Assembly (NCBI RefSeq): GCF_009709675.1
Contig: NZ_WMLB01000010.1
Span: forward strand, 1 to 64,000
Source of the DNA: Agromyces bracchium
Lineage (GTDB): Bacteria; Actinomycetota; Actinomycetes; Actinomycetales; Microbacteriaceae
Direction: 5' to 3'
DNA length: 64,000 nucleotides
The notes under the pieces are model-generated. The model was not told where the DNA came from, did not search any database, and saw nothing but the letters and a program-made list of their open reading frames with translations. This document shows, in pieces, positions 24,966-33,815 of the stretch (its first letter is position 1; each line of letters begins with the position of its first letter). A program made the position numbers and the translations under genes.

Positions 24966-24990
24966 GCCGAGCGCCGCGCCGGCGCTCGGC
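24966..24990. terminator. Bidirectional hairpin terminator
   Basis: GCCGAGCGCC (24966-24975) pairs with GGCGCTCGGC (24981-24990) around a 5-nt loop. It lies between two convergent genes and has no T-run, as is usual in G+C-rich actinobacteria. Confidence 0.6.
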
Positions 24991-24999
24991 GACCGAGAG

Positions 25000-25434
25000 T
25001 CACGCCCGGTCGCACACGATCGCCGCGGGGAATCTCTGGAGCACCGCGCTGAACGGCGCCCGCGCGAGCCGCGCCGCGCCCGCACCGGGCACGATCCGCG
25101 GATGCACGAGCCCGACCTCGCGCCCGCGCCACCGCAGCGAAGCGCCGTCCGCTGCCACGGCGTTCCGCGCCCAGTTCGTCGCGACGCCCCACGGCAGGCC
25201 GATCATCACGATCGCGGCATCCGTCGTCGGCACGACCGCGACCGGCGTCTCGTATCGGGTGCCGCTCCGACGCCCCACATGGTGGATGAGCGCCCAGAGC
25301 GGCACCCACCGGCGACCCGCGAGGGCGCGCGCGACGGGCGCGGTCGCGCTCACGAGTCGGCGGTTCGGCCCGCGCGCAGCGCGCGACTCGGGGGGTCGGG
25401 AGGGAACGGGTGATGGAAGGGTCGTCTCGTTCAT
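25000..25434 (-). CDS. Deazaflavin (F420)-dependent nitroreductase/DDN-family oxidoreductase
   Basis: 144 aa from the ATG at 25434. The DDN pattern is present: ALIHHVGRRSGTRYETPVAVV, then GLPWGVATNWARNAVAADGASLRWRGREVGL. Family members use F420H2 to reduce nitro or quinone compounds. There is no Shine-Dalgarno; a perfect ECF41-type promoter (TGTCACA-N16-CGTC) ends about 9 nt before the start, so it is probably a leaderless target of the divergent sigma factor at 25586. Confidence 0.87.
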   Translation of the reverse strand: MNETTLPSPVPSRPPESRAARGPNRRLVSATAPVARALAGRRWVPLWALIHHVGRRSGTRYETPVAVVPTTDAAIVMIGLPWGVATNWARNAVAADGASLRWRGREVGLVHPRIVPGAGAARLARAPFSAVLQRFPAAIVCDRA

Positions 25435-25442
25435 GCAAGTGA

Positions 25443-25469
25443 GACGGATGGCGCGGCGCTGGTGTGACA
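25443..25469 (-). promoter_or_regulatory. ECF41-type promoter of the DDN-family gene
   Basis: On the minus strand, TGTCACA (25469-25463), a 16-bp spacer, then CGTC (25446-25443). This is the known ECF41 consensus, 8 nt before the ATG at 25434. Confidence 0.8.
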
Positions 25470-25507
25470 GCGCGCATGCATTCGAACAGCGCGTGCATCC
25501 GAACACC

Positions 25508-25545
25508 GGCATCCGAACCGCGACATCCGAACCGCGGCATCCGCC
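25508..25545 (+). repeat. 14-bp tandem repeat upstream of the ECF41 promoter
   Basis: GGCATCCGAACCGC, GACATCCGAACCGC and a partial GGCATCCGCC are adjacent. They end just before the -35 at 25550. Confidence 0.7.
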
Positions 25546-25549
25546 CTTG

Positions 25550-25576
25550 CGTCACACTCACCGCAGGTGGATCGTC
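25550..25576 (+). promoter_or_regulatory. ECF41-type autoregulatory promoter of the sigma-factor gene
   Basis: CGTCACA (25550-25556), a 16-bp spacer, then CGTC (25573-25576). One mismatch from TGTCACA-N16-CGTC; the ATG follows 9 nt later. Confidence 0.7.
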
Positions 25577-25585
25577 TCCCTTGTC

Positions 25586-26461
25586 ATGACCGAGTTCGCC
25601 GACCTGTGGACCGCGCACCGGCACGTCGTGCGCGACGTCGCCTACCGGGTGCTCGGCTCCGTCGCCGAGGCCGAGGACGTCACCCAGGAGACGTACCTGC
25701 GCCTGCTGGCCCGCGAGAGCGACCCGGGCGCAGCGCCGCTCGACGACCCGCGCGCGTGGCTCGTCACCGTCGCCTCCCGACTCGCGATCGACCGGCTTCG
25801 CGCGCACGAGCACTCACGGCGCGCCTATGTCGGGCCGTGGCTGCCCGAGCCGATCGTCACCGACGAGCGCACGCTGCCCGAGGATCGGGTCACGCTCGAC
25901 GACTCGGTGCGGATGGCGCTGCTCGTCGTGCTCGAACAGCTCACGCCCGCCGAGCGCACCGCGTTCCTCCTGCACGACGTGTTCGACCTCGACTTCGACC
26001 GCATCGCCGAGGTGCTCGGCGTGAGCTCGGCCGCAGCGCGGCAGTCCGCCTCACGCGCCCGCCGCCGCATCGCCGCGCAGGGCGAGGCGCGCTTCGCCGT
26101 CGATCCGACCACCGCCCGCCGCCTGGCCGAGCGGTTCGCTGCGGCAGCATCCGACGGCGACCTCGACGGGCTGGTCGCGGTGCTGGCGACGGATGCCACG
26201 GGCTGGTTCGATTCCGGCGGCGCTTACCCCGGCGCGCCGACCGAGCCGGTCCGCGGCGCCGAACCCGTGGCGCGGCAGTTCCTCGCCGGCGTCGGCGGGC
26301 TCGGGCTCGACTTCCGGGTCGCGGAGGTCAACGGCGAGCCCGGCGTCGTGCTGCGCCGTCGCGATCGGGTCGTCTCGGTGCTCGCGCTCGGGTTCGCGGG
26401 CGACCGGATCACCGCGATCCACGGCGTCGGCAACCCGGCGAAGCTCGGGCACGTGCGGTGA
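25586..26461 (+). CDS. ECF41-family RNA polymerase sigma factor with SnoaL-like C-terminal domain
   Basis: 291 aa. Region 2 (about 5-75) and region 4 (about 108-160, FDLDFDRIAEVLGVSSAAARQSASRARRRI) are followed by a SnoaL-like domain. ECF41 hallmarks are present: WLPEP in the linker, a DSGGA variant of DGGGK, and NPAKL, a variant of the C-terminal NPDKL. ECF41 factors have no anti-sigma gene and are controlled by this C-terminal domain. It is divergent from the DDN-type gene, and both promoters carry the ECF41 motif, so the pair forms a small regulon. Confidence 0.93.
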   Translation: MTEFADLWTAHRHVVRDVAYRVLGSVAEAEDVTQETYLRLLARESDPGAAPLDDPRAWLVTVASRLAIDRLRAHEHSRRAYVGPWLPEPIVTDERTLPEDRVTLDDSVRMALLVVLEQLTPAERTAFLLHDVFDLDFDRIAEVLGVSSAAARQSASRARRRIAAQGEARFAVDPTTARRLAERFAAAASDGDLDGLVAVLATDATGWFDSGGAYPGAPTEPVRGAEPVARQFLAGVGGLGLDFRVAEVNGEPGVVLRRRDRVVSVLALGFAGDRITAIHGVGNPAKLGHVR

Positions 26462-26480
26462 GCGGGTGAGGCGGGTTCTC

Positions 26481-28559
26481 CTACGAGATCCGCCACGCGA
26501 ACGCATACGGCTGCGCGAACTGCATGATGCGGAACGCGCGCACGACGACCTTCGCCGCGCCGGGCGGCATGCCGACCCACCGCACCTGCTCGACGTTGTT
26601 GTCGCGGTCGAAGCCGGCTCCGGTGCCGACGTTGCCGTGGCGCTCGGTGCCGTCCGCGGCGATCACGATGAGGTCGAGGTCGTTCTGCAGCAGCGCTCCG
26701 GGCGGGTCCGACCAGACGAGCGTCACCTTGAACGTCGCGCCGCCGGGCGCGGGCGGGGCCGCACCCTCGTGGTGCTGCGGGGCACGGAACTTCGGCGACT
26801 CCTCCGGGATCTCGACCTCGAACGATTCCTCGTCGCCCTGCTCCAGCGGTCCGCCCTCGCCGAGCCCGCCGTCGCCGGCCGGCCCCGGCAGGATGACGGA
26901 CCCCGCGAGGTCGACCCGGCCCCAGCCGGAATTCGTGTTGGGCGACTCCCCCGCCTCCGACGGCTTGTACTGCCCCGGCAGCTCGACCGCGCCGTTCACG
27001 AGCAGGGCCTTGACCAGCGCGGCGCTCGGCGTCGCCAGCCCGTTCTTCACCAGCGTCTCGCGGATCACCGCGGCACAGCCGGCGACGAGCGGCGTCGCCA
27101 TCGAGGTGCCCGTGTCGAAGAAGAACAGCGGATCGCTCGAGACGCCGAAGTCGGTGCCGCCGGGCGCGTTGCGCGAGAGCGTCGAGAGAATGCACGTGCC
27201 CGGTGCGATGACGTCGGGCTTGATGCGCCCCTCCTGCGTCGGTCCGCGGCTCGAGAACGCCGCCATGCCGACCGACGAGTCCGCCTGCAGGTCGCCGCCG
27301 ACCGGGTCGGCGGGATAGTCGGACGGCCAGTAGTCGCCGTACGTGAACCCGAAGTCGCGCACGCTCTCGGAGGCGCCGACCGTGATGCAGTTCTTCGCCG
27401 CCCCCTCCGAGCCGATCTGGCTCGCGTCGATCGCGCCGTCCGCGTCGCCGTCGACGCCGTCGTTCCCGGCGGCGAAGCAGATCACCTGGTCGGGGTTGTT
27501 CCAGACGAACGCGTCGATCTCGCGCGACGACGGGCTGTACGGCAGGCCCGGGATCGTCGAGCCCCACGAGTTCGTGTGCACGCGCGCGCCGTCGTCGTAG
27601 GTCGGCTGGAAGAGGTCCGTCAGGTCGGCGGGGATGCCGCCGAGCCCGCCGCCGGAGTCGATGAGGCTCTGCAGGATCAGCTCCGCCTCCGGCGCGGTGC
27701 CCTCGATCGCGCCGCCCATCGTGGCCGAGTTGCCGCGGCCGAGCACCGACCCGGCGACGTGCGTGCCGTGGCCGTGGGGGTCGTCGGCGCGTGCCGGTGA
27801 CGTGCGGCCGAGCGCGTGCAGCTGCACGACGCGACCGGCGAAGGCCGGATGCGGGTTGCCCGCGTCGCCGATGTCGAACCCGGTATCCGCGACCGCGACC
27901 ACCTCGCCGTCGCCGCGGAACGCCGTCCCGTTCACGATCACGTCGGCATTGAGGATGCCGCGCGCGACGTTGTTGAACAGGCGGCGCTCGGGCACCGGCT
28001 GGATCTCCCGCACCTCGTCGATCGTCGCGAGCCGGGGCAGCCGGCCCTGCTCGGTCGTGACGCGGAGCTTCGCAGACGTGACCTCGACCTGCTCCGGATT
28101 CACCTTGGCGGCCCGCGCGACCCGCTCGACGAGTTCGTCGGTCGGCGTGACATCCGGGTGCAGCAGCAGGTCGACCGGGGTGAACGCGCGCGACGGATGC
28201 GGCGTGTCGAACCCGAAGTCGCGCGGCCCCGCCGCGTCGACGTTCGCGCCGACCAGCGACGGCGGGATCTTGAACGCCTTCGCATAGGGCCCCGCCCAGT
28301 CGACGAACGGCAGGTCGGAGACGGGCGTGATGTCGTTCGGCGGGTACGTCGCGAGGTAGGTGTTCTCGGAGACGTACTCCTGCACCTCGGCACCCGCATC
28401 GGCGACCGCTGCGCGCTGCTCGGCCGTCATCGGCTCGGTCGTGTGGATGAGGATGTGGTCCGAACTCGCCACTTCCCCGGCGTCCAGGCCGAAGGCCTGC
28501 AGATCGCGCTGGGGCGCGCCCGTGTCGACGGTGATTCCGTTGATCGTGATCTTCGGCAT
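26481..28559 (-). CDS. Subtilisin-family (S8) serine peptidase without a classical signal peptide
   Basis: 692 aa. The catalytic triad is D225 (VADTGFD), H264 (HGTHVAGS) and S486 (GTSMATP), with oxyanion Asn366 (AAGN). The first about 200 residues are a propeptide-like region. After the protease domain an acidic linker (about 575-605) leads to a C-terminal beta-sandwich (about 610-690: LVWSDPPGALLQNDLDLIV.., as in the KP-43/P-domain type). No signal peptide or TM segment is seen, so it is either cytoplasmic or exported in an unusual way. RBS GAGGGCGAG precedes ATG. Confidence 0.92.
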   Translation of the reverse strand: MPKITINGITVDTGAPQRDLQAFGLDAGEVASSDHILIHTTEPMTAEQRAAVADAGAEVQEYVSENTYLATYPPNDITPVSDLPFVDWAGPYAKAFKIPPSLVGANVDAAGPRDFGFDTPHPSRAFTPVDLLLHPDVTPTDELVERVARAAKVNPEQVEVTSAKLRVTTEQGRLPRLATIDEVREIQPVPERRLFNNVARGILNADVIVNGTAFRGDGEVVAVADTGFDIGDAGNPHPAFAGRVVQLHALGRTSPARADDPHGHGTHVAGSVLGRGNSATMGGAIEGTAPEAELILQSLIDSGGGLGGIPADLTDLFQPTYDDGARVHTNSWGSTIPGLPYSPSSREIDAFVWNNPDQVICFAAGNDGVDGDADGAIDASQIGSEGAAKNCITVGASESVRDFGFTYGDYWPSDYPADPVGGDLQADSSVGMAAFSSRGPTQEGRIKPDVIAPGTCILSTLSRNAPGGTDFGVSSDPLFFFDTGTSMATPLVAGCAAVIRETLVKNGLATPSAALVKALLVNGAVELPGQYKPSEAGESPNTNSGWGRVDLAGSVILPGPAGDGGLGEGGPLEQGDEESFEVEIPEESPKFRAPQHHEGAAPPAPGGATFKVTLVWSDPPGALLQNDLDLIVIAADGTERHGNVGTGAGFDRDNNVEQVRWVGMPPGAAKVVVRAFRIMQFAQPYAFAWRIS

Positions 28560-28750
28560 GGCTCGCCCTCGCGCTCTCGGTCATGGGACCGGGTCCAGCA
28601 CGGGCGGCGATCCCGACGGCACCTGAAAATCGGCGGCGCGAGTCTAGCCCCGCGCCGTGAGGGCGGCAATGCGCGGGCGGGCGGATGCCTCCGGCCGTTC
28701 GGGCACGAATCGGATCCCCTCGGGGCGGCGCGTGCGTCAGGGGGTCGCCC

Positions 28751-28756
28751 TAACCT
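28751..28756 (+). promoter_or_regulatory. -10 element of the VOC gene (leaderless)
   Basis: TAACCT with 6 nt to the ATG at 28763, and no Shine-Dalgarno. Confidence 0.6.
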
Positions 28757-28762
28757 CGACGC

Positions 28763-29203
28763 ATGAGCATCCAGCGCATGGACAACGTCGCCGTCGTCGT
28801 CGACGACCTGGATGCGGCGATCGCCTTCTACGCCGAACTCGGCATGGAGCTCGAGGGGCGCGCGCACATCGAGGGCGAGTTCGCCGACCAGGCGGTCGGC
28901 CTCGACGGCATCCGCAGCGAGATCGCGATGATGCGCACGCCCGACGGCCACGGCCGGCTCGAACTCACCAGGTACCTCTCTCCCGAGGCATCCGCCCCAT
29001 CGCCCGCGGTGCCGCCCCCGAACACCCTCGGGCTGCACCGCGTGATGTTCGCCGTCGACGACCTCGACGACACGATCGCGCGCCTGCGTCCGCACGGCGC
29101 CGAGCTGCTGCGCGAGGTCTCGAACTACCAGGACGAGTACCGGCTCTGCTACCTGCGCGGGCCGGCGGGCGTCATCGTCGCACTGGCCGAGCAGGTCGGG
29201 TGA
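28763..29203 (+). CDS. VOC-family (glyoxalase/dioxygenase-fold) protein
   Basis: 146 aa, two beta-alpha-beta-beta-beta modules. It starts with the usual MDNVAVVVDDLDAAIAFYAELGMELEG and has LHRVMFAVDDLDDTIARLRPHGAEL and the final YLRGPAGVIVALAEQ with a Glu metal ligand near the end. VOC members include glyoxalases, dioxygenases and drug-binding proteins; the substrate is not deducible here. Confidence 0.92.
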   Translation: MSIQRMDNVAVVVDDLDAAIAFYAELGMELEGRAHIEGEFADQAVGLDGIRSEIAMMRTPDGHGRLELTRYLSPEASAPSPAVPPPNTLGLHRVMFAVDDLDDTIARLRPHGAELLREVSNYQDEYRLCYLRGPAGVIVALAEQVG

Positions 29204-29266
29204 CCCGCTCGGCCCCGCCACGACCGCCGAGTGCCGTCAGGCCGCGCGCGGTCGCGCCGACCCGGC

Positions 29267-30997
29267 TCAGTTCACCGGCGGCACGAAGCATCCGCCCTCC
29301 TGCCAGCCCCGCTGCTGGAACTGGCCGAGGTTGCAGACGACCGAGTTCACCGGGTAGTACTCGCCGAGCGTGGCGAAGGCCGACGTCCATGCGCCGTTGC
29401 GCGGGACATCCTGCACCGCGCTGTGGAAGTCGTCGCTGACGACCATGTGACGCATGATCATCGCCGCCGGCACGCCCGCCGAGACGCGGAGGACGGTCGC
29501 ATCGCCGACCATCGGCTCGTCGGTGAGGTCCGCCGACGACACGATCACGGTCCAGTACCCGTCCGCGCCGACCGCGAGTCGCGTCAGCCCGTCGGGGTTC
29601 GTGGCCTGATCCCACACGCCGCTGCCGAACGAGCCGTTGGCGCACGACCAGTTCGCGTCCTGCGCCGGGTACGGCCAGACCTTCTTGTCGAGGCAGAGCG
29701 AGTAGTAGCGCATGTCGTACTCCGCCGGATCGTTGTCGTTCCACGGCACCGGGCTCGCACCCACCGGGACGCGCGGCGCCTTGCCGCGGAAGACGTACAC
29801 CTCGTCGGGCGCCGGGATGAATCCGGCGGCGAGGTACCCGGCGACCGGGTTCGACCAGACGCTGTTCTGCGCCGCGGCCGTCGGAGCGACGAACATGAGC
29901 GGCGTCGAGCACGGAGTGAGATCGGCGCCCACGTACGCGCAGGCGTTCGAGGCGCGCGGGACGGAGCCGTCGGCGGCCGCGCCGAAGAAGTCGCCCTGCA
30001 CCGGGCTGCCGCTCGGCGCCGACGGCCCGTAGCCGGAGCCGGTGCGGTTCAGCGGCAGCACGTTGAAGTCCGTGCCGTCACTGGCGAACGCGCCGGGTCC
30101 GCCGCCGCTGCAGTCGGTGCCCTGCGGGTCGGGTACCAGCTGGAGGGTGTAAGTGTCGTCGTACGCCATGCTGGCGGTCTGCCACGGGTTGACCGAACCC
30201 GGATCGGGCTCGATCTGGAAGTCGGTGTTGTACGACTGGCAGGTCGTGCCGGCACTGTTCTCGTAGTAGTAGAAGTCCATGTTCGAGTCGTAGAGCACGT
30301 ACGACATGAACAGCTGCTCCTGGAACTGCCCGTCGATCTCGACATGGTCGAGGACGAGTCCGTGGCGGTCCGGTTCGGTGCTCGCATCGAACGGCACGGC
30401 CCAGTACGTGGCATCCGAGTCCGGGAGGAAGATGTCCATGCCGTCCTGCACCGGCGTCGTGTTCCGCGTGTAGTCGCGGGTGTCGTAGACCTTGGTGTTG
30501 ATGCGCGCCCACCAGCTGCAGTACGGGAACGCGGTACCCGCGCGCGCGAGGTCCTTCTTCTTGAACCCGAGGTCGGCGGCCATGTCGCGGAAGTGCTCCT
30601 CGACGGTCTCGCTCTTGGTGTCGTTGAAGAGATCGGTGAACGCGTCGGTGTCGGTGATGCGGGTCGGGCAGTCGGGCAGCTCGAACCGCGTCAGGTCGCC
30701 GGAGGACGGGTCGCGCTTCACGATCGTGATCTGCGGCGGGTCGGCGTTGATGGACATGCGCCCGTCCGCCGGCACGTACGACCTGAGGAGCATGATCCGG
30801 ATGTCCTCGGCCAGGTTGCCCGTTCCCTCCGGGACCTTCGTCGACGCGTTCGCGACGGCGGCCTGCACGCCGGCGGCGGTCGCCTGCGCGCCTTCGGCCG
30901 GTGGACCGGATCTCGCGCCGGAATCGATCGCGGCGGTCGTGAGCACCAGCCCCACGAGCGCGGCTTGCGCGGCCCATTGCATCGACGAGGACTTCAT
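29267..30997 (-). CDS. Large secreted protein of unknown function (576 aa)
   Basis: A signal peptide is visible (Lys3, hydrophobic core about 8-23, small residues before about 28-30). The mature protein is rich in Asp, Tyr, Trp and Asn, with about ten Cys likely to form disulfides. Striking segments are DFYYYENSAGTTCQSYN and MRYYSLCLDKKVWPYPAQ. There is no TM segment and no family I recognise. It is not linked to another gene: neighbours on both sides have their own signals. A weak GGGGTGA precedes the ATG. Confidence 0.82.
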   Translation of the reverse strand: MKSSSMQWAAQAALVGLVLTTAAIDSGARSGPPAEGAQATAAGVQAAVANASTKVPEGTGNLAEDIRIMLLRSYVPADGRMSINADPPQITIVKRDPSSGDLTRFELPDCPTRITDTDAFTDLFNDTKSETVEEHFRDMAADLGFKKKDLARAGTAFPYCSWWARINTKVYDTRDYTRNTTPVQDGMDIFLPDSDATYWAVPFDASTEPDRHGLVLDHVEIDGQFQEQLFMSYVLYDSNMDFYYYENSAGTTCQSYNTDFQIEPDPGSVNPWQTASMAYDDTYTLQLVPDPQGTDCSGGGPGAFASDGTDFNVLPLNRTGSGYGPSAPSGSPVQGDFFGAAADGSVPRASNACAYVGADLTPCSTPLMFVAPTAAAQNSVWSNPVAGYLAAGFIPAPDEVYVFRGKAPRVPVGASPVPWNDNDPAEYDMRYYSLCLDKKVWPYPAQDANWSCANGSFGSGVWDQATNPDGLTRLAVGADGYWTVIVSSADLTDEPMVGDATVLRVSAGVPAAMIMRHMVVSDDFHSAVQDVPRNGAWTSAFATLGEYYPVNSVVCNLGQFQQRGWQEGGCFVPPVN

Positions 30998-31162
30998 CAG
31001 ATCACCCCATTGAGATCTGCGGGGGCACGCTCGTCTCCCCCAGGCGCCCCCGCCGTCACGACCGGTCGTCGCGTACGGCCCCAGAACCTAGCGCGCCGGG
31101 CGAGGCGCGTGGAGTGCCCTTGGTCCCGGGGCGGGGTCGAGACCCGTACCCAGCGCCGGTCT

Positions 31163-31855
31163 TCACCCCTCCCGAAGTTGCGCGGCGATCGCCTCGCCGA
31201 GCACCTCGGCGCCCTCAGCCGACGGGTGCAGCCCGTCCGTACTCATGCCATCGGCGAACCGACCGTCGCGCGTGCGCAGCCCGGTGGACGCGTCGACGAA
31301 CCGCCACCCGCGGTCGTCGGCGAGCGCGTCGAGGCGTCCGTTGAACTCCTCGGCGCCGCCCGGATACGCGTCCATCGGCGGGATCGACACGACGAGCACG
31401 TCGTCGATGCCGACGCGGTCGACGACGCGGTCGAGGTTCGCCGTCGTCGCCTCGAAGGGCACGCCGAACGCGAGGTCGTTCGTGCCGGCCAGCAGCACCA
31501 GCACGTCGGCGTCGACGGGCGCGACTGCCGCCGCCATCCGCTCGGTCGTCGCGCCCCACTCGGCCCAGCCGCCGGCGAACACGTAGCCCTCATCGACCAC
31601 GTACGTCGCCCACGACGCGGGGCCGAGGTCGCCGCTCGCGAAGTCGCGACTGTCGGCGTCGGTGATCGAGTCGCCGACGGCGGCGAAGGTGCCGAGGGCG
31701 AGGGCGGATGCCTCGGGCTCGGGCGTGCGGTCGGGACCGCCCGGCGCGGAGCATCCGGCCATCGCGCTCACGCAGGCGGCGACGACCACCGTCAGGGCCG
31801 CTCGACGCGTGCCCGCGCGACGCCCGCCCGCGCCGTACGACGCTGCTCCGAGCAT
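31163..31855 (-). CDS. SGNH/GDSL-family hydrolase lipoprotein
   Basis: 230 aa. The lipobox SAMAGC gives Cys34 as lipidation site. The SGNH blocks are all present: GDSIT (Ser), GG..EWG (Gly), AGTND (Asn) and DGLHPS (Asp/His). It should act as an extracytoplasmic esterase, for instance on cell-wall or polysaccharide acyl groups. TAGACT at 31867-31862, 6 nt before ATG, marks a leaderless promoter. Confidence 0.9.
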   Translation of the reverse strand: MLGAASYGAGGRRAGTRRAALTVVVAACVSAMAGCSAPGGPDRTPEPEASALALGTFAAVGDSITDADSRDFASGDLGPASWATYVVDEGYVFAGGWAEWGATTERMAAAVAPVDADVLVLLAGTNDLAFGVPFEATTANLDRVVDRVGIDDVLVVSIPPMDAYPGGAEEFNGRLDALADDRGWRFVDASTGLRTRDGRFADGMSTDGLHPSAEGAEVLGEAIAAQLREG

Positions 31856-31861
31856 GCGGCC

Positions 31862-31867
31862 AGTCTA
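31862..31867 (-). promoter_or_regulatory. -10 element of the SGNH hydrolase gene (leaderless)
   Basis: TAGACT on the minus strand, 6 nt before the ATG at 31855. Confidence 0.6.
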
Positions 31868-32066
31868 GGAACCCGTTCGGCCTGGGAACTCGTTCGGTCG
31901 GCACCTGCCGTTGGCGGGCGCCGGCGGTCGCGCTGCCCGGATCAACCGAACGCGCCGCCCGGTTCCTCCCGATCAGGATCACCCGGGGGATAGCGTGACG
32001 ATGTCGGAACAGCGAGACCGACGAGATCGTTCCAGCCCTGCACCTCCCTCGACCAGTGGAGCAACG

Positions 32067-32954
32067 ATGACCGATCAGACCAGCGCCCCCGCTCCCGCCC
32101 GCACCAACGCGTGGAAGGCCTTCTGGGACCGCGGCGGGTGGTGGAAGGCCCTCGGATTCGTGGCCGTCTACCTCGCGGCGTACCAGTTCCTGCCGCTCAT
32201 CGCCTCCCCGCTGCTGAGCGGTGCGATCGACCGCGAGAACGTCTTCGCGACTCCGGCGAGCGTGTTCGTCGCGATCACGTTCCCGCTCGTCGTCGGCTCG
32301 ATCGTGCTCATCGTGTTCGCGCTGACCGTGCGCTGGCTGCCGTCGCCGCTCTTCGCGCGCCAGCCGGTGCGCGGCCGCTGGTGGATGTGGATCGCCGTCG
32401 TCCTGGTCCTCATCCCGATCGTCCTCCGTGCGCTGGGGACCGATTACAGCCGGTACTCGGTCGCAGTGATCGTCACCGTCTTCGTGACCGGGCTGCTCGT
32501 CGGGTTCTCCGAGGAACTGCTCACGCGCGGCGTCGCGGTCGTCCTCCTCCGCCGCGCGGGCTACAACGAATGGGTCGTCGCAGCATTGTCCGCGCTCCTG
32601 TTCGCCGCCCTGCACAGCGCGAACTTCTTCACCGGCCAGGACGTCGCGACCGTGAGCTTCACGATCTTCTACACGTTCTGCTTCGGGATCCTGATGTACC
32701 TCGTCATGCGTGCGACCGGGAGCATCATCTGGGCGATGGTGCTCCACGGGCTCACCGACCCGACGACCATGCTCGCCAGCGGCGGCGTCGACGAGAACAC
32801 CGCCGGTACGAGCAACGTGTTCATCAGCCTCGTCTCGCCCGCGACGATCCTGATGATCGTCGGCGCGCTCGTGCTCCTGATCTTCATCCGCGGCAACGCC
32901 AAGGGTCGCGCGGCCGAGGGCGAGCCGGAGCGAGTCGCACCGCCGACGGCCTGA
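32067..32954 (+). CDS. CPBP-family intramembrane glutamic endopeptidase (Rce1/abortive-infection type)
   Basis: 295 aa with about eight hydrophobic segments. The three CPBP motifs are in place: EELLTRG (the EExxxR block), FAALH (FxxxH) and LHGLTDP (final His). GGAG lies before ATG 32067; an earlier in-frame ATG near 32001 lacks one. Bacterial members act in bacteriocin self-immunity, protein processing or prenyl-protein cleavage; no bacteriocin gene is visible nearby, so the role is open. Confidence 0.92.
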   Translation: MTDQTSAPAPARTNAWKAFWDRGGWWKALGFVAVYLAAYQFLPLIASPLLSGAIDRENVFATPASVFVAITFPLVVGSIVLIVFALTVRWLPSPLFARQPVRGRWWMWIAVVLVLIPIVLRALGTDYSRYSVAVIVTVFVTGLLVGFSEELLTRGVAVVLLRRAGYNEWVVAALSALLFAALHSANFFTGQDVATVSFTIFYTFCFGILMYLVMRATGSIIWAMVLHGLTDPTTMLASGGVDENTAGTSNVFISLVSPATILMIVGALVLLIFIRGNAKGRAAEGEPERVAPPTA

Positions 32955-32991
32955 CCCGTTGCTCCCCACGCGCCGCGACCCGCCCGCGCGG

Positions 32992-32997
32992 TAGGTT
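32992..32997 (+). promoter_or_regulatory. -10 element of the small membrane-protein gene (leaderless)
   Basis: TAGGTT, 6 nt before the ATG at 33004, with no Shine-Dalgarno. Confidence 0.6.
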
Positions 32998-33003
32998 GAC
33001 GGC

Positions 33004-33357
33004 ATGGAATTCCTCCGCCATCTCGTCGTGCTCATCCACCTGGTCGGCTTCGCCGTGCTGTTCGGCGCCTGGGTCGTCGAACTGGTCAACGGCAAGCGCG
33101 GCATCACGCGCGTCATGCACTGGGGTCTCGCGATCGCCGGCGTCGCCGGGCTCGCGCTCGCCGCTCCGTGGGGCATCGAGTACGACCTGGACTACGCCAA
33201 GATCGGCACGAAGCTCGTGATCCTGGTCGTCATCGGCGCGCTCCTCGGCATCGGCGCGGGCCGCCAGCGCAAGACCGGCTCGGTCCCGGCAGGGATCTTC
33301 TGGCTGATCGGCATCCTCACGCTGGCGAACGCCGCGATCGCGGTGCTCTGGCGCTGA
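33004..33357 (+). CDS. Small four-TM membrane protein, unknown function
   Basis: 117 aa with TM helices at about 5-27, 38-55, 66-86 and 95-114. His6 and His12 in TM1 (LRHLVVLIHLVG) and His39 in TM2 resemble the haem-binding pattern of small CopD/SirB-like proteins, but that is only a resemblance. The gene stands alone. It seems conserved in architecture with actinobacterial proteins of unknown role. Confidence 0.8.
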   Translation: MEFLRHLVVLIHLVGFAVLFGAWVVELVNGKRGITRVMHWGLAIAGVAGLALAAPWGIEYDLDYAKIGTKLVILVVIGALLGIGAGRQRKTGSVPAGIFWLIGILTLANAAIAVLWR

Positions 33358-33413
33358 TCGCGCTGAGCGCGCTCGACGCACCCTGAATCGGCCTGCGTGG
33401 GTTCGGACGGGAG

Positions 33414-33764
33414 CTACGCCCAGCCGAGCTCGCGCAGCTTCGCGTCGTCGAGTCCGAAGTAGTGCCCGATCTCGTGCACGAGCGTGATCCGCACCCGCGC
33501 GCGGAGCGCGGCGAGGTCGGCGCTGTGCTCCTCGAGGTTGTTCTTGTAGAGCGTGATGCGGTCGGGCAGCTCGCCGAAGCCGTAGACGCCGCGGGTGGTC
33601 AGCGGATGGCCGCGGTACTGGCCGAACAAGCGCGGCCGCTGCGCGATCGGCTGGTCCTCGAACGAGATCGCGACGTTCTCGAGCCCGCGGACCATGTCGT
33701 CGGGCAGCGCATCGAACACCTCGCCGAGCAGGCGCTCGAAGTCGTCATCCGAGATGTGCACCAT
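33414..33764 (-). CDS. Zincin-like metallopeptidase (short HExxH protein)
   Basis: 116 aa. The zinc-binding motif HEIGHYFGLDD is near the C-terminus (about 96-106), and the N-terminal FE.LV.EALD.LP-like pattern (DFERLLGEVFDALPDDMVRGLENVAISFED) is typical of this small actinobacterial/proteobacterial family. Substrates are unknown. The gene is single-unit and ends convergent to the small membrane protein gene. Confidence 0.88.
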   Translation of the reverse strand: MVHISDDDFERLLGEVFDALPDDMVRGLENVAISFEDQPIAQRPRLFGQYRGHPLTTRGVYGFGELPDRITLYKNNLEEHSADLAALRARVRITLVHEIGHYFGLDDAKLRELGWA

Positions 33765-33815
33765 GCGCCGGCAGCCTCTCAGCCTCTCAGCCTCTCCCTC
33801 AGCGTGCCGCGGCGC

